Shown here in pieces: positions 48,978 through 60,872 of a stretch of 64,000 nt of DNA. Under the pieces are notes generated by a model. The model did not search any database. It was given only the letters and a program-made list of their open reading frames with translations, and was not told the origin of the DNA. The DNA lies in assembly GCA_003508835.1 (NCBI GenBank), contig PUFA01000286.1, forward strand, positions 1,054,001-1,118,000, given 5' to 3'. The position numbers were made by a program, and so were the translations under genes. Each line of letters begins with the position of its first letter. Position 1 is the stretch's first letter. The DNA comes from Eonycteris spelaea. Its lineage: Eukaryota > Chordata > Mammalia > Chiroptera > Pteropodidae.

Positions 48978-50110
48978 AATACCCATTTGTTGTAGATAGT
49001 AAGGATACGTATGATTTCAGGAAACGATGTGCTTTTTTTATCCCTCTTCTATTATAGGCAAACACTTTTAGGCACTTGAACTATTCTATCTTCCACTGTT
49101 TTGCCTTCATTGAATCTGTCCAACCCTGAAAACACCATTGTCCCTAAAGTCCTATCCAACAGAGAATCTTGCTCTGTTCCTACTATTCATTTCCTGCAAA
49201 ATGAGGAGGAGGTGCTGATCTATTCCTTACTCCTCAGTGCCTCTAAGAAACTAGTAGTTCTACTACCATTCTTTGAAAACTCTTTCCCTCTTTCAATCCC
49301 ACGATTTAGTCTAGACCTTTCAGATACCCTTCCTCTTTATTTGATGATGCCGCAGCAGCTGACTTATAGTTTTCCTTTTTCTATCATCTGTTACCATCCT
49401 GTCTCAGAAACTCAAATACTCTATGATGAAGAATTCTTCATAGTACCTTTGTTAAAGATCATTTTCTGGCATCATTTTCACCCCTAACAGTTCTTTAACA
49501 ATTGCCAGTTACTAAAACAATATTTCAGTAATACAGTAATATTTCTCACCATTTACCAAGCCAGCATGACTTCCAAACCCCTACCCTAGGCTCCTTAGCT
49601 ATGCTGGAGTTTCCCCCAAATTATGCTTGATAGCGTTCTCCACAGATTCACTATCAAGATATCATGTACACACCAGAGCAAGATTTACCTGAGGATTCTA
49701 GTCCTGAATGTACCATAAACTACCTACGTATACCTTAAGTGTACCCTAAGCTTCCACTTGCCTAATATTTTTCATTCAAGAAACGGGCCAACCTCATGTT
49801 CAATACGTGCTTGTAAGGTTAAATGTGACTTGCCTGAAACTTTTGGCAATGTTACTGTTGTGTAACTAGTCATACTCATATAACAAACTTGGATTAACTT
49901 ATAATTATAATTTAAAAAGGACATAATTAATTTTATACTTCTGAATTGTTCTACTTATCCATCATTAAAATTACATAATAAAATTATGAAATATTATTGG
50001 CAGAAGCAAAACAGGTTTGAAGATAGATATTGAGAGGCTATGTGCTGCAAAAAGCATAAGGACATAGCAACATTCCTTACATAGATAACAATTGCTGCCA
50101 CTATAATTTC
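48978..50110. other. Unique sequence with an orphan 128-codon frame
   Basis: Frame 49101-49487 (plus) is open for 128 codons, starts 'MPSLNLSNPENTIVPKVLSN', has no recognisable domain and is antisense to the host gene. An old repeat or retrocopy is possible; nothing supports a gene. Confidence 0.4.
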
Positions 50111-50114
50111 CTTG

Positions 50115-50240
50115 GTGTCCATTCTTTCATTTATTCACTAGTTTTACTGATAGCATACTCTGTGCCATGGCTATGTTACATGCTCAATACAATGGCGAAC
50201 AAACATGGTCCCTACCCTCGGGCATCTTGTAATAGTCTAT
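50115..50240 (-). repeat. L2-type 3' end, antisense
   Basis: 'ttcatttattcactagtttt', 'tgtgccatggctatg' and 'gaacaaacatggtccctacc' are the complement of the L2 3' terminus. Confidence 0.6.
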
Positions 50241-51059
50241 CTATAAAAGAAAAAATGTCAAATGCATTTAAAGAGCAGAATGTTAATCTGTATTTTTTTT
50301 CAGCATTTTAAATAAATAAAATAATATATTACCCAGAATGATTTTTTTTCTAAATTACTTATATTGATAATGTAGTAAAGATTTCTAGGCCTTAGACTGA
50401 AATCTAAAACAAATACCTATGATTCAGAGGTGTTTTTGTGCAATAGAGGACGATTTCGGGTTGAGTGCAGTGGAAATTTTACCTAAGGAGTAAATATTAC
50501 CTCCAATAAACCTTAGGGAATTAAAACAATACTTTTCATTGCGCTGTAATTAAAATAAGTAGAAAACTTACTTTGCCAGGCATAAGAATCACCACCTTTC
50601 ATTTCAACTATTTTAATTAAAGTACTTAGCAATTTGGCAGAAGTTTTACCAATTAACTGAACTACCACTTAACTCTTTTAGAAACATCTATCAGATTCAA
50701 AATTATAGTGTAGCGATAGCTGTAAGTTAATTATATACATAATTGGTAAATATTGTTATTTCTTCCACCCACAATCATAAGTCTATGCAAAACATCACAT
50801 AAGGACAGTCTGGGCATCAGGGTAGGGTGGGGAAAGCAGCTGCAATTTCTTCATCTAAGCTCCCAAGGGCCATAAGGTTTACTAGTAGAGGGGGAAAAAT
50901 AATAAAAATAATATTTTCCAACCTCTTTTTTGGATTCATTTTCTCCCATTTACCAAGGGTATCTGAGATAGTGAGTAGTTCTAAACATTTATCTATTTCC
51001 GACCCCTCATGCCATTGACAAATTTATACCCACAACCCTGTATTATTTTCTTATTTTCT

Positions 51060-51550
51060 ATATTCTTGTTACTATGGCATCTGGGGCCTTGCTGACTGAA
51101 AAGAGACTATCACTTATGGCTAGCTAATTCCTACAGGTAGTAAATACTCCCCCTGGAAGCATGCCTTTCAAATGCTAACAAAGCAATCCAGAGCATGTAC
51201 TCTGAACCAACTCCTCTATCAGACTCCTAAACTCCAGGAGGCAAAACTCCTCTGCTCTAATCATCCCAGGGCCAGGCACCAGACAACTAGAGACAGCCCC
51301 TACACCTCAGAACATGCTGAAAATTTTCAAACCACCTGATCCTAAACTTGTTTACGCTGCCTTACCTTGCCCATGGGAAACACAATGGACTCCTACCCAT
51401 GTTTTCTTCTTGCTCCCTATGACTTCTGACCAACTCTGCTGCTTCCCTGTGTGGCCCTGTATGGTATGGCATATGCCCCCTCCTCTTGGGAACTATGAGC
51501 AACAAATTATCTTCTCAATGGCAGTCATATCCTGATCTTTTTAACTTACC
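51060..51550 (+). mobile_element. Probable solo LTR of an endogenous retrovirus
   Basis: A roughly 490-base block of higher GC, with 'ggccttgctgactgaaaag', 'gctagctaattcctacagg' and 'catcccagggccaggcacca'. It ends with 'gaactatgagcaacaaatt' and 'cttctcaatggcagtcatat', the layout of an LTR 3' part. No gag, pol or env sequence adjoins it, so it would be a solo LTR. Exact ends, target duplication and family were not established. Confidence 0.5.
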
Positions 51551-51599
51551 ACATATAAAAACAATACAACCCTCATTTAAAAATAGCTCCAGGCTTTTG

Positions 51600-52400
51600 T
51601 AAATTCTGCATCTCTATCTGAAATTGTACACTTCACAGCTTACTCATAGATGTCTCAGTCTTGACATGTCTAAGCAGAACTTTTGATTTTCCCCAAATCA
51701 CATCTCCTTTGCCAGTAAAAAGCCATGCAATTCATCCAATTGATTGAGCCTGAATATCTCCCAATTTAGTTCTTTATAGATCTGCAGAAGTAAAAAAGAT
51801 TAATTCCTTCAGTTGCTTAAAAACCTTCCATGATATCCAGTGTATTTTAAATTGACTCCATGGTCCATAAGACGGTGAACAGCTCTGAATACTCTGGCTT
51901 CTGCTCAGTTCTCCCACTTATCCTCTAGTTCACTTTGCTTTGGCTACCCTGATCTCTCAGTTCTGAAGTGAAATTCTGTTCTACTTCAGAACTTTGCACA
52001 AGTGACCTGCGCTGTTTCTTTTGAGTGGCTCATTTGTCTTCAAATCTTTCCAGGGTTAGCTAGCTCCTTACCTATTAGGGTTGATCTTGAACACAGCTTA
52101 ACTAGGGCCTTCTCTAGCTATGCTTTGGAAAGAGCAAGTACTCCCTGTATTTACCCATTTTTCCATTATTCCTCATTTCACCCACATTTTTGTTTCATTT
52201 TATTATACTACTTATCATGATTTATAACCATTTAAAATTTTTACCTGCTACTTTTTTTTTTGCTTTTCCCATGTACGTAAGTGCTGTGAAGGCAGGGATT
52301 CCTTATGTTTTCTTCATTGATCTAAATCCTGCACCTAGTATTATACTTGACACAAAATTGTCAGATAGTGAACAGTTAATGAATGAATAAATGAATTAAT
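51600..52400 (+). repeat. L2-like LINE fragment
   Basis: Words in L2 order: 'gcttaaaaaccttccatgat', 'gactccatggtccataag', 'gcagggattccttatgtttt', then the terminal 'gaatgaataaatgaatt'. Diverged and without an open reading frame of note. Confidence 0.55.
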
Positions 52401-52639
52401 AAAAGTCAGTTTGTGTGTGTGTATTTCCATTCACCCATCCAGATTACCGATTGTGGCTTATATAACATAGGCTGAGTTTATATATAATTCTCCAAAAATC
52501 CTAGTTACAACTCCATCCATTTCTTTCCTTCCTAAAAAGCATATTTCAAAACAAGTATAATTTACATGAAAAATGTTTCCATTCCAGGACATTTTTTTCC
52601 TTTTCCCCCAGCAACATCCCTGGCTAGAAATGGGGACTC

Positions 52640-52930
52640 TGTTACGTAGTTCTGTCCATCAAAGTATCTCCTGGTTTGTGGATGGGCATCTGTTCTTAGT
52701 AGGCACAATTAAAGTAAACCCCAGATTTTTGCGAGAGCTACTGTCACCACATGGCTCTAGAAAATAAAGCCAACCAAAAAGGTTAGCTGAGCCAAACAGA
52801 AAAGCAGGAAGACCCCAGGTCCTCATGATGTTAGGTCTAATCACCCCTGGAGTCAGTTTCTCCTGGCTTTTAATTACATGAGCAAATACATTTATTTTTG
52901 GCTTAAACAAATTTCGATTGTTTCTTTTTT
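52640..52930 (+). repeat. Possible LTR/MaLR-like fragment
   Basis: 'ggagtcagtttctcctggct', 'tttaattacatgagcaaata' and 'tttttggcttaaacaaattt' recall the 3' part of ancient MaLR-type LTRs. Weak identification. Confidence 0.3.
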
Positions 52931-53695
52931 TAAAAGGTAATTTTAGACATTTTTATTTTAAAAAATAATATAAGACTATTTATTCTATAATCTTGAGGGT
53001 GCATGATCATGATTAAAAAAAAAATCACCCTTTAACTTTTTTCTTCTTAGTGTTGAAAACATTCTTTCATGCAAATACTGTATTCAAATTTAAGGACCAT
53101 TTATGAATATGATTAATCTCAAAACCTTTCACATATACCTCTGAGTTCTTGTAATTGCTATTGACTAAAGAATAGAAAATATTGGTATGAGAATTTTTAT
53201 AAATGTAAGAACATATTCCTTTAAAAATTGTGAATGTTGGAAAACAAGAATATGTGATTAAATATAGTGTTATAGTTTGCCTTTAGTTTTATGAGATTAA
53301 AACTTCTATAAATATATATATTCTTTTTGAAGTGGTGTGTCATGTTCTTTTTTTTATAAAAAAAAGACAAGTTATTGTACCCCAAAAATTATTAGACTAA
53401 AAATGAAATTTTCTCTATAGTCAGGAAAAAATTATCTCTATCTATATTTATATATATATTTACAAATAGACAAAATAACAAAAAAAAAGCTCAAATCCAT
53501 AAGGATAGTATTTTCAATATTCCTGAAAAATTTTTATTTTATGAAAGCAGGAAATAAATTGCATCATTTCCTTTCAGGTATGATAGAAGTATGATAATGT
53601 ATTATGTTGAGTGTTATATGCTCAGAATCAGTACTTAATATTCAGCTAATTGTCAAATATTTATTGAATAGTTAGTTATAGTAACAATATTTTGA
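52931..53695. other. Unique AT-rich intron sequence
   Basis: No exon or repeat recognised; T/A-rich patches around 53280-53480. Confidence 0.5.
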
Positions 53696-53699
53696 CTCC

Positions 53700-53930
53700 A
53701 TTTATAAGTCACTTTAACATGTGGCAGGGGTTGTATAGACACTTTACATATTTATCTTTGTTAGTCCTTAAAACAATACTTAAAGGTATTCTTCCATTGT
53801 GTAGATTAGGAAGTCAAGGATTAGAAAGATTTATTTGCCTAAATTGAACAGTTAGGAAATGACTAAGCTAGCATCAGAACCTAGATTTGTCTGACTCCAT
53901 GAAATTCCTTTTCTTAATTATTATACCATA
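53700..53930 (-). repeat. MIR SINE, long copy
   Basis: Antisense MIR landmarks in order: 'cactttacatatttatcttt', 'ccttaaaacaatacttaaag', 'tgtagattaggaagtcaag', 'catcagaacctagatttgtc'. Confidence 0.8.
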
Positions 53931-56900
53931 CTACCAATATTTTGGAAATATTATTACAACAACCTTAAGAATTAACTCGATTTTACATTAAATAAATGGC
54001 ATTTTACATTTTGGAGTGATTAATAACAGTAAATTAATGCTAGTAAACATATGGTTTACTTATCATGATCCTTAATTAAGATTTAGTCAACTCTAGGTTG
54101 TGAGTGACAATCTCGTTTTCTTGTATATTAACAAAGAATAAAGAAGTTGAAAAATAATCATGATCTATCAGTTTTTAAAAAATTATTGGGGTGACATTGG
54201 TTAATAAAAGCAAGTAAGATTCAAGTGTACAATCAACAATAGATATTGTGTCATGTGCTCACCACCCAAAGTTAAATTTCCTTCTGTCACCAAATGTTTG
54301 ACCTCTTTTATGAATATCAACCTCCCCTCACCTCCTCCACACTTCTCTCTGGTAACCACTAATCTAGTGTCCATGGGTCTTTGTTTATCATGTTCCTTTG
54401 TTGCTTTCAGTTTTATATCCCACATATGAGTGAAATCATATGGTTTTCAACTTTTTCTGTCAGACTTATTTTGCTTGGCATGACACTGTCAAGATCCATC
54501 CATGTTATTACACATGGTAGTATTTCATCTTTTCTTATGGCTGAGTACTATTCCATTGTATAACTGTACCACACCTTCTGTATCCAGTCATGTATTGTTG
54601 GACACTTTGGTTGTTTCTATATATTGGTCACTGTAAATAGCACTGCAATGAACATCAGAGTGCAGGCATCTTTACAGATAAATGTTTTCTAATTTGGGGG
54701 GTAGATACTCTAAAGAGGGATTGGTTGATCATATGGTAATTCTTTTCTTAGTGTTATGAGGAACCTCCATACTGTTTTCCAGTGGCTATACAAATTTACA
54801 TTCACACCATCAGTGTATAAGGGTTCCTTTTCCCCAAAAACCTCCCCAACACTTGTTATTACTTGTCCTGTTGATGATAGCCATTCTAACAGGAATGAGG
54901 TAGAATTTCATGTGGTTTTAATTTGCATTTCCCTAACAGCTAGTGAAGTTGAGCGTCTTATCAATCACATGTCTGTTAGCTATTTGTATGTCTCCTTGGG
55001 AGAAGTGCCAGTTGTGCCAGTTCAGGTCCTCTGCTCATTAATTGAAATGTTTTTTTTTGTTGTTGTTGTTGTTGAATTGTATGAGTTCTTTGTATGTACT
55101 GGATATTAGCCACTTATCAGAGGTGTTGTTTGAAAATATATTCTTCCACTCAGTTGGTTGTCTCTTTGTCTTGTTGATAGTTTTTTTTTTCTTTTTTGCT
55201 GTATAGAAGCTTTTTGGTTTATTTTTGTTTTTACTTCCATTCATTTATTTTTGCTTTTACTTCCCTTGACTCTGAGGTCAAATTCATAAAATTCAAGGTC
55301 CATGAGCTTAGTACATATGTTTTCTTCTATGCAATTTGCTTCAGGTCTTATATTCAGTCCTTAATTCATTTTGAGTTAATTTTGCTATATGGTGATAGAC
55401 AACAGTCTAGTTTCATTCTTTTGTATATGGCTTTTCAGTTTTCCTATCACCATTTATTGAAGAGGCTTTCTTTTCTTCATTGTATTTTTTTTTTGGCTCC
55501 TTTGTTGAAAATAATTTGCCTCTATTTCTCAACTCTTAATTCTATTCCATTGGTCTGTGTGTTCGTTTTTCTGCCAGTAACATGCTATATTAATTACTGT
55601 TGCTTTGTAGTATAATTTAATGGCAATCAGGGTGATACTTCTGGGCTTGTTCTTTTTTTCTCAGGATTTCTTTGGCCATTCGGGGTCTTTTGTGCTTACA
55701 TACAAATTTGATGGGTTTTTGTTTTATTTCTTTAAGGAATACCATTGAGATTTGATGGAGATTGCATTAAATCTGTTTACTGCTTTGGGTATAAGGTCAT
55801 TTTAACTATGTTGATTCTTCCAATCCATGAACATGGAATATCTTTCCATTTCTCTGTGTTTTATTTATTGTATTAATGTCTTATACTTTTCAGTGTATAG
55901 GTTCTTCGCATGCTTCATTAGGTTTATCCCTAGGTATTTTATTCTTTTTATTACAATTATATAAGTGTTTCTTCCCATTTCTTTTTATGAAAGTTCATTG
56001 TTAGGGTATAGAAACATTTTGGATTTTTTGAAAATTGTTTTTGTATCCTGACTCTTTAGTATATTTGTTTATTATTGCTAGTAGATTTTTAGTGGAGTTT
56101 TTCAGGCTTTCTAGAGACAATCACGTCATTTGCTAAAAGTGACAATTTTACTTCTTCATTCCCTCTTTGGATGCCTTTTTTTCTTTCTCTTGCCTGATTG
56201 CTCTAGCTAGCACTTCCAATACTATATTGAATAAGACTGGTGATATCAGACAGCCTTGACTCATTTCTGATCTTAGAGGGAAGATTTTTGATTTTCACCA
56301 TTAACTATGATGTAAGCTGAGGATCTGTCATGTATGACTTTTATTATATGAGGTACTTTTCTTCTAAACTCATTTTATTAAGTATTTTATCATAAATGGA
56401 TATTGTACTCTGTTAAATGCTTTTCCCACATCTATTGATATGATTCATATGATTTTTTATCCTTTTATTATGTGGTATAAATATCACATGATCAATTGTA
56501 TATCATTAAACCATCTCTGTGTCTCTGGGATGAAGCCCACTTGATCATGGCATGTAACCTTTGTAATGTGCTGTATCCAATTTGCAAGTATTTAATTCAG
56601 GATTTTTGTGTCTGTGTTAATGAGAAATATTGGTCTACAGTTTTCTTTTTGTGTGTGTTATCTTTACCAGGTTTTGTACTAGCGTAATGTTGGCCTCATA
56701 AAATGAGTTAGAAAGCATTGCCTCTTATTCAAATTTTTGGAAAAGTTTGAGAAGAATAGGTATTAAATCTTCTTTGAGTGTTTGATACAATTTATACTGG
56801 TGAAACCATCTGGTCTTGGTCTTTTACTTCTTGGGAGATATTTGATGATTGTTTCAATTTCCATACTGTTTATGAGTTCATTTAGATTTTCCAGTTCTTT

Positions 56901-57266
56901 GTGAATCATTCTAGGAAGGTTGTGCATTTCTAGAATGTGTGCATTTCTTGTAGGTTATAAAATTTGGTGTGGTATATTTTTTCAAAGTATTCTTGAATGA
57001 TCCTTCATATTTCGGTGGTATCTGTTGTAACTTCTCTTTCATTTCTGATTTTATTTATTTGTATCCTTTCTCTTTTTTCCTTAGTAAGTCTAGCCAGAGG
57101 TTTGTCAATTTTATTTACCTTCACAAAGAACCAGGGTTTTGTTTCATTTTTAAAATAATGTCCTTGTATTCTCAATTTCATGTAATTCTGCTCTAGTTTT
57201 TATTGTTTCCTTCTTCCTGCTGTCCTTGAGCTTCACTTGTTCTTTTTCTAGGTTTTTTTTTTTTTT

Positions 57267-58125
57267 TCAAAGAATAATGTTAGGTTGTTTATTTAGGATC
57301 ATTCTTATTTCTGGAGATAGTTTTATAATGATATAAACTTTCCTCTTATTACTGACGTTGCTGTATCCTAAAAGGATTTGTATGTTGTTATTTTTATTCT
57401 TATTTGTTTCTATGTAATTCTTGATCTCTCCTTTTATTTCTTCTATAATCCAGTTGTCCTTTGGTACCATGTTGTTTAATCTCCACATATTTTTTATTTT
57501 TCCCACTTTCATTTTGTAATTGATATCCAGTTTCAAAGCATTATGGTCAGAGAATATGCTTGGTATGATTTCAGTCCTCTTAAATTTGTTGAGGATAGTT
57601 TTGTGTCCTGACATATGATCTATCCTTCAGAATGTTCCATTTGTACTAGAGAAAAATGTAAAAGCTGCTGTTTTGGGATCAAAGGATCTATAAATGTCAA
57701 TTATGTCCAATTAGTCTAATGTGTCACTCAATGATGATATTTCCTTACTGATTTTCTGTTTGGATGGTCTAACAATAGCTGACAACATCCTATTTAAGTC
57801 CCCTACTCTAATTGTGTGTGTTTTCATTTTCTCTGCTTAATTCTGTTAGTAGTTGCTTTATATATTCAGTGCTCCCTGGTTAGGAGATATATATATTCAG
57901 AAGTGTTATGTTTTCTTAAGGTATGGTCCCTTTTATCATTATGAAGTGTCTGTCCTTGTCTCCTGTTACATTTTTTGTCTTGAAGTATATTTTGTCAGAT
58001 GTAAGTACAGCTATAACTGCTTGTCTCTGAATGTCATTTGCCTGAGGTACTGTTTTCCACTTTGATTCTGTATGTCTTTGTAGCTGAGATGTATCTCTTG
58101 AAGGCAGCATATGATTCAGTTTCAT
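57267..58125 (-). pseudogene. L1 ORF2 endonuclease remnant
   Basis: Open pieces at 57916-58125 (start of the endonuclease: 'LTSDKIYFKTKNV', 'DRHFIMIKGTI') and 57267-57614 (end of the domain: 'MSGHKTILNKFKRTEIIPSI', 'FSDHNALKLDIN', containing the conserved SDH). The middle part between them is frameshifted. Confidence 0.82.
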
Positions 58126-58389
58126 TTTTTGTTCCCATTTTCTACTCCATGCCTTTTTATTGGTGATTTCAGTCCATTCATATTTAGGATGATTATTAAA
58201 ATATTAAGTTTTCCTATAGCCTTTTTATCTTTTATTTTCGGTTAGCTTGGTATCTCCATTGTTTTTCTGTCCTTGTGTTTCTGCCTGTTATTCTAATTTG
58301 GTGGTGTTTTATGTTTTTTTCCTATTGTTTTATGTTATGTGTTTCAGTTCTAATTTTTTGTGTGGTTACTATTAAGTTTACATAAAGGA

Positions 58390-58413
58390 TAATTATATAT
58401 ATTATATAATATA

Positions 58414-58444
<31 letters not shown>

Positions 58445-58445
58445 A
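58390..58445. repeat. (TA)n tract
   Basis: Irregular TA/ATA repeats inside the L1 ORF spacer. Confidence 0.9.
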
Positions 58446-58584
58446 CACATACATACAGTAGTCCTTTTTCTTCTGCATGAGGCCTATCTCCATTCCCTTT
58501 TGCAGGCTTGAATCTTTACTCCCTCCCCTCTTCTGTTTTTGTTGTCTCAAATTATGCTATACACTCATTCCTAAGTCATAGTAG

Positions 58585-58705
58585 CTGTCTTCTTCTTCCT
58601 CCTCCTCCTCCTCCTTCTTTCCTTCTCCTTCTCCTTCCTTCTCCTTCTCCTCCTCCTTCTCCTTTCTTCTTTTTCCTTCTCCTTCTCCTTCTCCTTCCTC
58701 TTTTC
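58585..58705. repeat. (CCT/CTT)n pyrimidine microsatellite
   Basis: About 120 bases of TCC, CTT and TTC units. The complementary strand gives an Arg/Gly/Lys-rich frame (58576-58812) that is an artefact. Confidence 0.95.
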
Positions 58706-58714
58706 TCTCTTTTT

Positions 58715-58855
58715 CTTAAACTCCACTTATTTATTGTCTCACATAGTTCTGGAGGCTGAAAGTCAAAGATCAAGGTGTTGGTAGGTTCCTGCTGAGAACT
58801 CTGCAGGAGCATCTATTTATGCCTCTCTTCTAGCTTCTGTCTTCTCTTTTAAAAC
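58715..58855. repeat. LTR-like dispersed repeat fragment inside L1
   Basis: 'ttgtctcacatagttctgg', 'gctgaaagtcaaagatcaag' and 'gttcctgctgagaactctg' match the repeat type also seen at 1-190 in the opposite orientation. L1 sequence resumes at about 58860. Family name uncertain. Confidence 0.4.
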
Positions 58856-58999
58856 TTTTTTTTATTACTTTTAACCAATATGCAATATTTAAGCTTATAA
58901 TACCCTCTTCTTAATAAGGATTGTGCTTTCCTTCTTTTGTCTGACTGTTAGTCACCTTACTCATAGATATGTGTATTTTCGTCCTTTTGTTTCATGCAG

Positions 59000-59980
59000 A
59001 ATGACACCCCTGCCTTCAATATTTCCTGTAATGTAGGCCTTGTGGTAGAAAACTCCCTTAGCTTTTGTATGTCAGAAAAGGTCTTTATTTTTCCTTCATA
59101 TCTAAAAGAGCACTTTGCTGGATATATTATTCTTGGCTGGTAATTTCTTTTTTCAATAGTTTGAATATTTGATTCTACTTCCTTGCTTATAAGGTTTGTG
59201 CTGAGAAGTCTGATGATAATCTAATGGATTTTCCTTTATAAATTATTGTCTTCTTTTCCCTGGCTGCCTTAAGAATTCTTTCTTTGCCATTAATTTTTGA
59301 AGTTTTACTATAATGTGTTTTGTAGAAGGCCTTTTTGGGTTGAGATAGTTAGGTGTTCTATTTGCTTCTTGAATATGAGAATCCAGCTCCTTGAATTGGT
59401 TTGGAAATTCTCATCAATTATTTGTTGGAATATGCCCTTTGTTCCCTTCTCCCTCTCTTCTCTTTCAGGTGCATCCATTATTCTTATGTTGTTGTTTTTT
59501 TTCTGATGGTGTCAGATAGTTCTTGTAGGTTTCTTTCATTTTATTTTTTCATTTTCAAGTCTTTCTTTCTCTACATCATTTCCATATTTCTGTCTTCAAT
59601 ATCACTTATTCTTTCTTCCATCTGGTCAGCTCTATTTCCTAAGCTTGTGATTTTATTCATCTATTTTAATGAGTTCTTTATCTCCAGAAGTTCTATTTGG
59701 TTTTATTTAGAGTTTCAATCTCCTTGGTAATGTATTCCTGTTGTTCCTTGTACTTTTGTTCTTCGAACTGTTGGTCAGAATTGTCTTGCATCTCGTTGAG
59801 GTTTTTCAGAGGTGAAATCTTGAATTCGCTGTCATTTAAATTGTATATTTCTGTACCTTTAAGATTATTTTCTGGAGATTTTTCACTTTCTTTCTGAGTT
59901 GCCTTGTCTCCTTGATTGTTCATGGGGTTTGATGTACTATTTATCTGCCTGGGCATTAATAGTGTGCAAGCCATGTTTCT
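59000..59980 (-). pseudogene. L1 ORF1 remnant
   Basis: The N-terminal piece 59693-59974 is open: a start near 'MACTLLMPRQINSTSNPM', then an acidic/Lys-rich coiled coil with 'ISPLKNLNEMQDNSDQQFEE'. The central and C-terminal parts continue to about 59000 in broken frames ('tctttatttttccttcatat' is the complement of the C-terminal region). Confidence 0.75.
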
Positions 59981-59984
59981 TTTT

Positions 59985-60862
59985 TCTTTTTTCTTTTTTT
60001 TTTAAGAAAATTTATTACACAGGTTGATAAAAAGTTTTTTGTTGTAGTTGTTGCTGTTTTTAATTTCCACTAGGTGGTGTTTGAACCTCTTGGATCTTGG
60101 ATCTTTGCTTTGAGGTTAAAAATATCCCTCCCTCTCTGATGGGATGTGTGCTTTACCTGCGACCAGGTTGTTTGGGTCTCAGGGCTCCATCCCCATGGGA
60201 GGATGCAAGGAGCTATAGGGATCCAAGCCTCTGAAAAGGCCATGAAGCCCCTTACTGCCCCGACAGTCAGATGCAATATTATGCTGCTTTCTTCCAAATC
60301 AGCCTGACTGGATGAGAGGTTGGGTTGTTTGGGAGAGGCCTGCAGTGTACATGACTGTTTCCTTTCCAGTAATGTTGTCCCTTAGACTTTGTGTTAGCTC
60401 TGGGAAGATGCAGTGGGGGGGGGGAGGGGCACTCTCTGGATGGTGGTAGGGAGCAGCCAGGCTCTGTGACTCAGCCTCCTGCTTGTCAATGTCAGTTGCT
60501 AAGACATAGCTATCACCTCTCCACACTCAGTCTCTACCTTGCTCTCTGTGCTGATACCTGGTCTCTGCTATGTATATCACATAGGCTTCAAATTGCCAAG
60601 AAATGGCTGGGAAATTCTCCCCTCCCTCTCGTTCTGTAAGGACCCTGGCTATGTGTTGTAGCTCCTTTGTTACTCTGTCCTAACCCACATCCCTGACGCT
60701 CACGATTTTCCTACCTTTGGGTGTTCCGATGCACAGATCACTCAGACATGCTTGTGTGCAGGTTGGATGTTATTTGTTGAATGATAGGTGTTCTGCTCTG
60801 TTGTAATTTCAAGGAAAGAGATCAGGGCGATCCCTCATGCCTTCATGCTTCTGACATCACTC
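59985..60862 (-). promoter_or_regulatory. L1 5' untranslated region, antisense
   Basis: A GC-richer 0.9 kb block between ORF1 and the right target-site duplication, including an 11-base G run near 60416-60424 broken by one A. It would have held the internal L1 promoter. Frames at 60070-60639 on both strands are by-products of composition. Confidence 0.65.
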
Positions 60863-60872
60863 TGATCTATCA

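Larger units (their letters stand above)
54177..60862 (-). mobile_element. Full-length antisense L1 LINE, dead
   Basis: About 6.7 kb from a T-rich left end ('attattggggtgacattggt') through the 3' region, ORF2 (about 54780-58200), spacer, ORF1 (about 59000-59980) and 5' untranslated region. Flanks carry 'tgatctatcagttttta' (54161-) and 'tgatctatcaaatttta' (60863-), a target-site duplication. At 56114-56140 the reverse-transcriptase box reads LAND rather than FADD, and many stops are present. A CCT/CTT-rich tract and an LTR-like fragment interrupt the ORF spacer (58585-58855). Confidence 0.9.

Noticed and set aside
49101..49487. 128-codon plus-strand frame as a novel gene
   Set aside because: No homology, no promoter, splice or poly-A context and antisense to the host gene; kept only as an unexplained frame.
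58508..58812. Pro/Ser/Leu-rich and Arg/Gly/Lys-rich frames
   Set aside because: Artefacts of the CCT/CTT microsatellite inside an L1.
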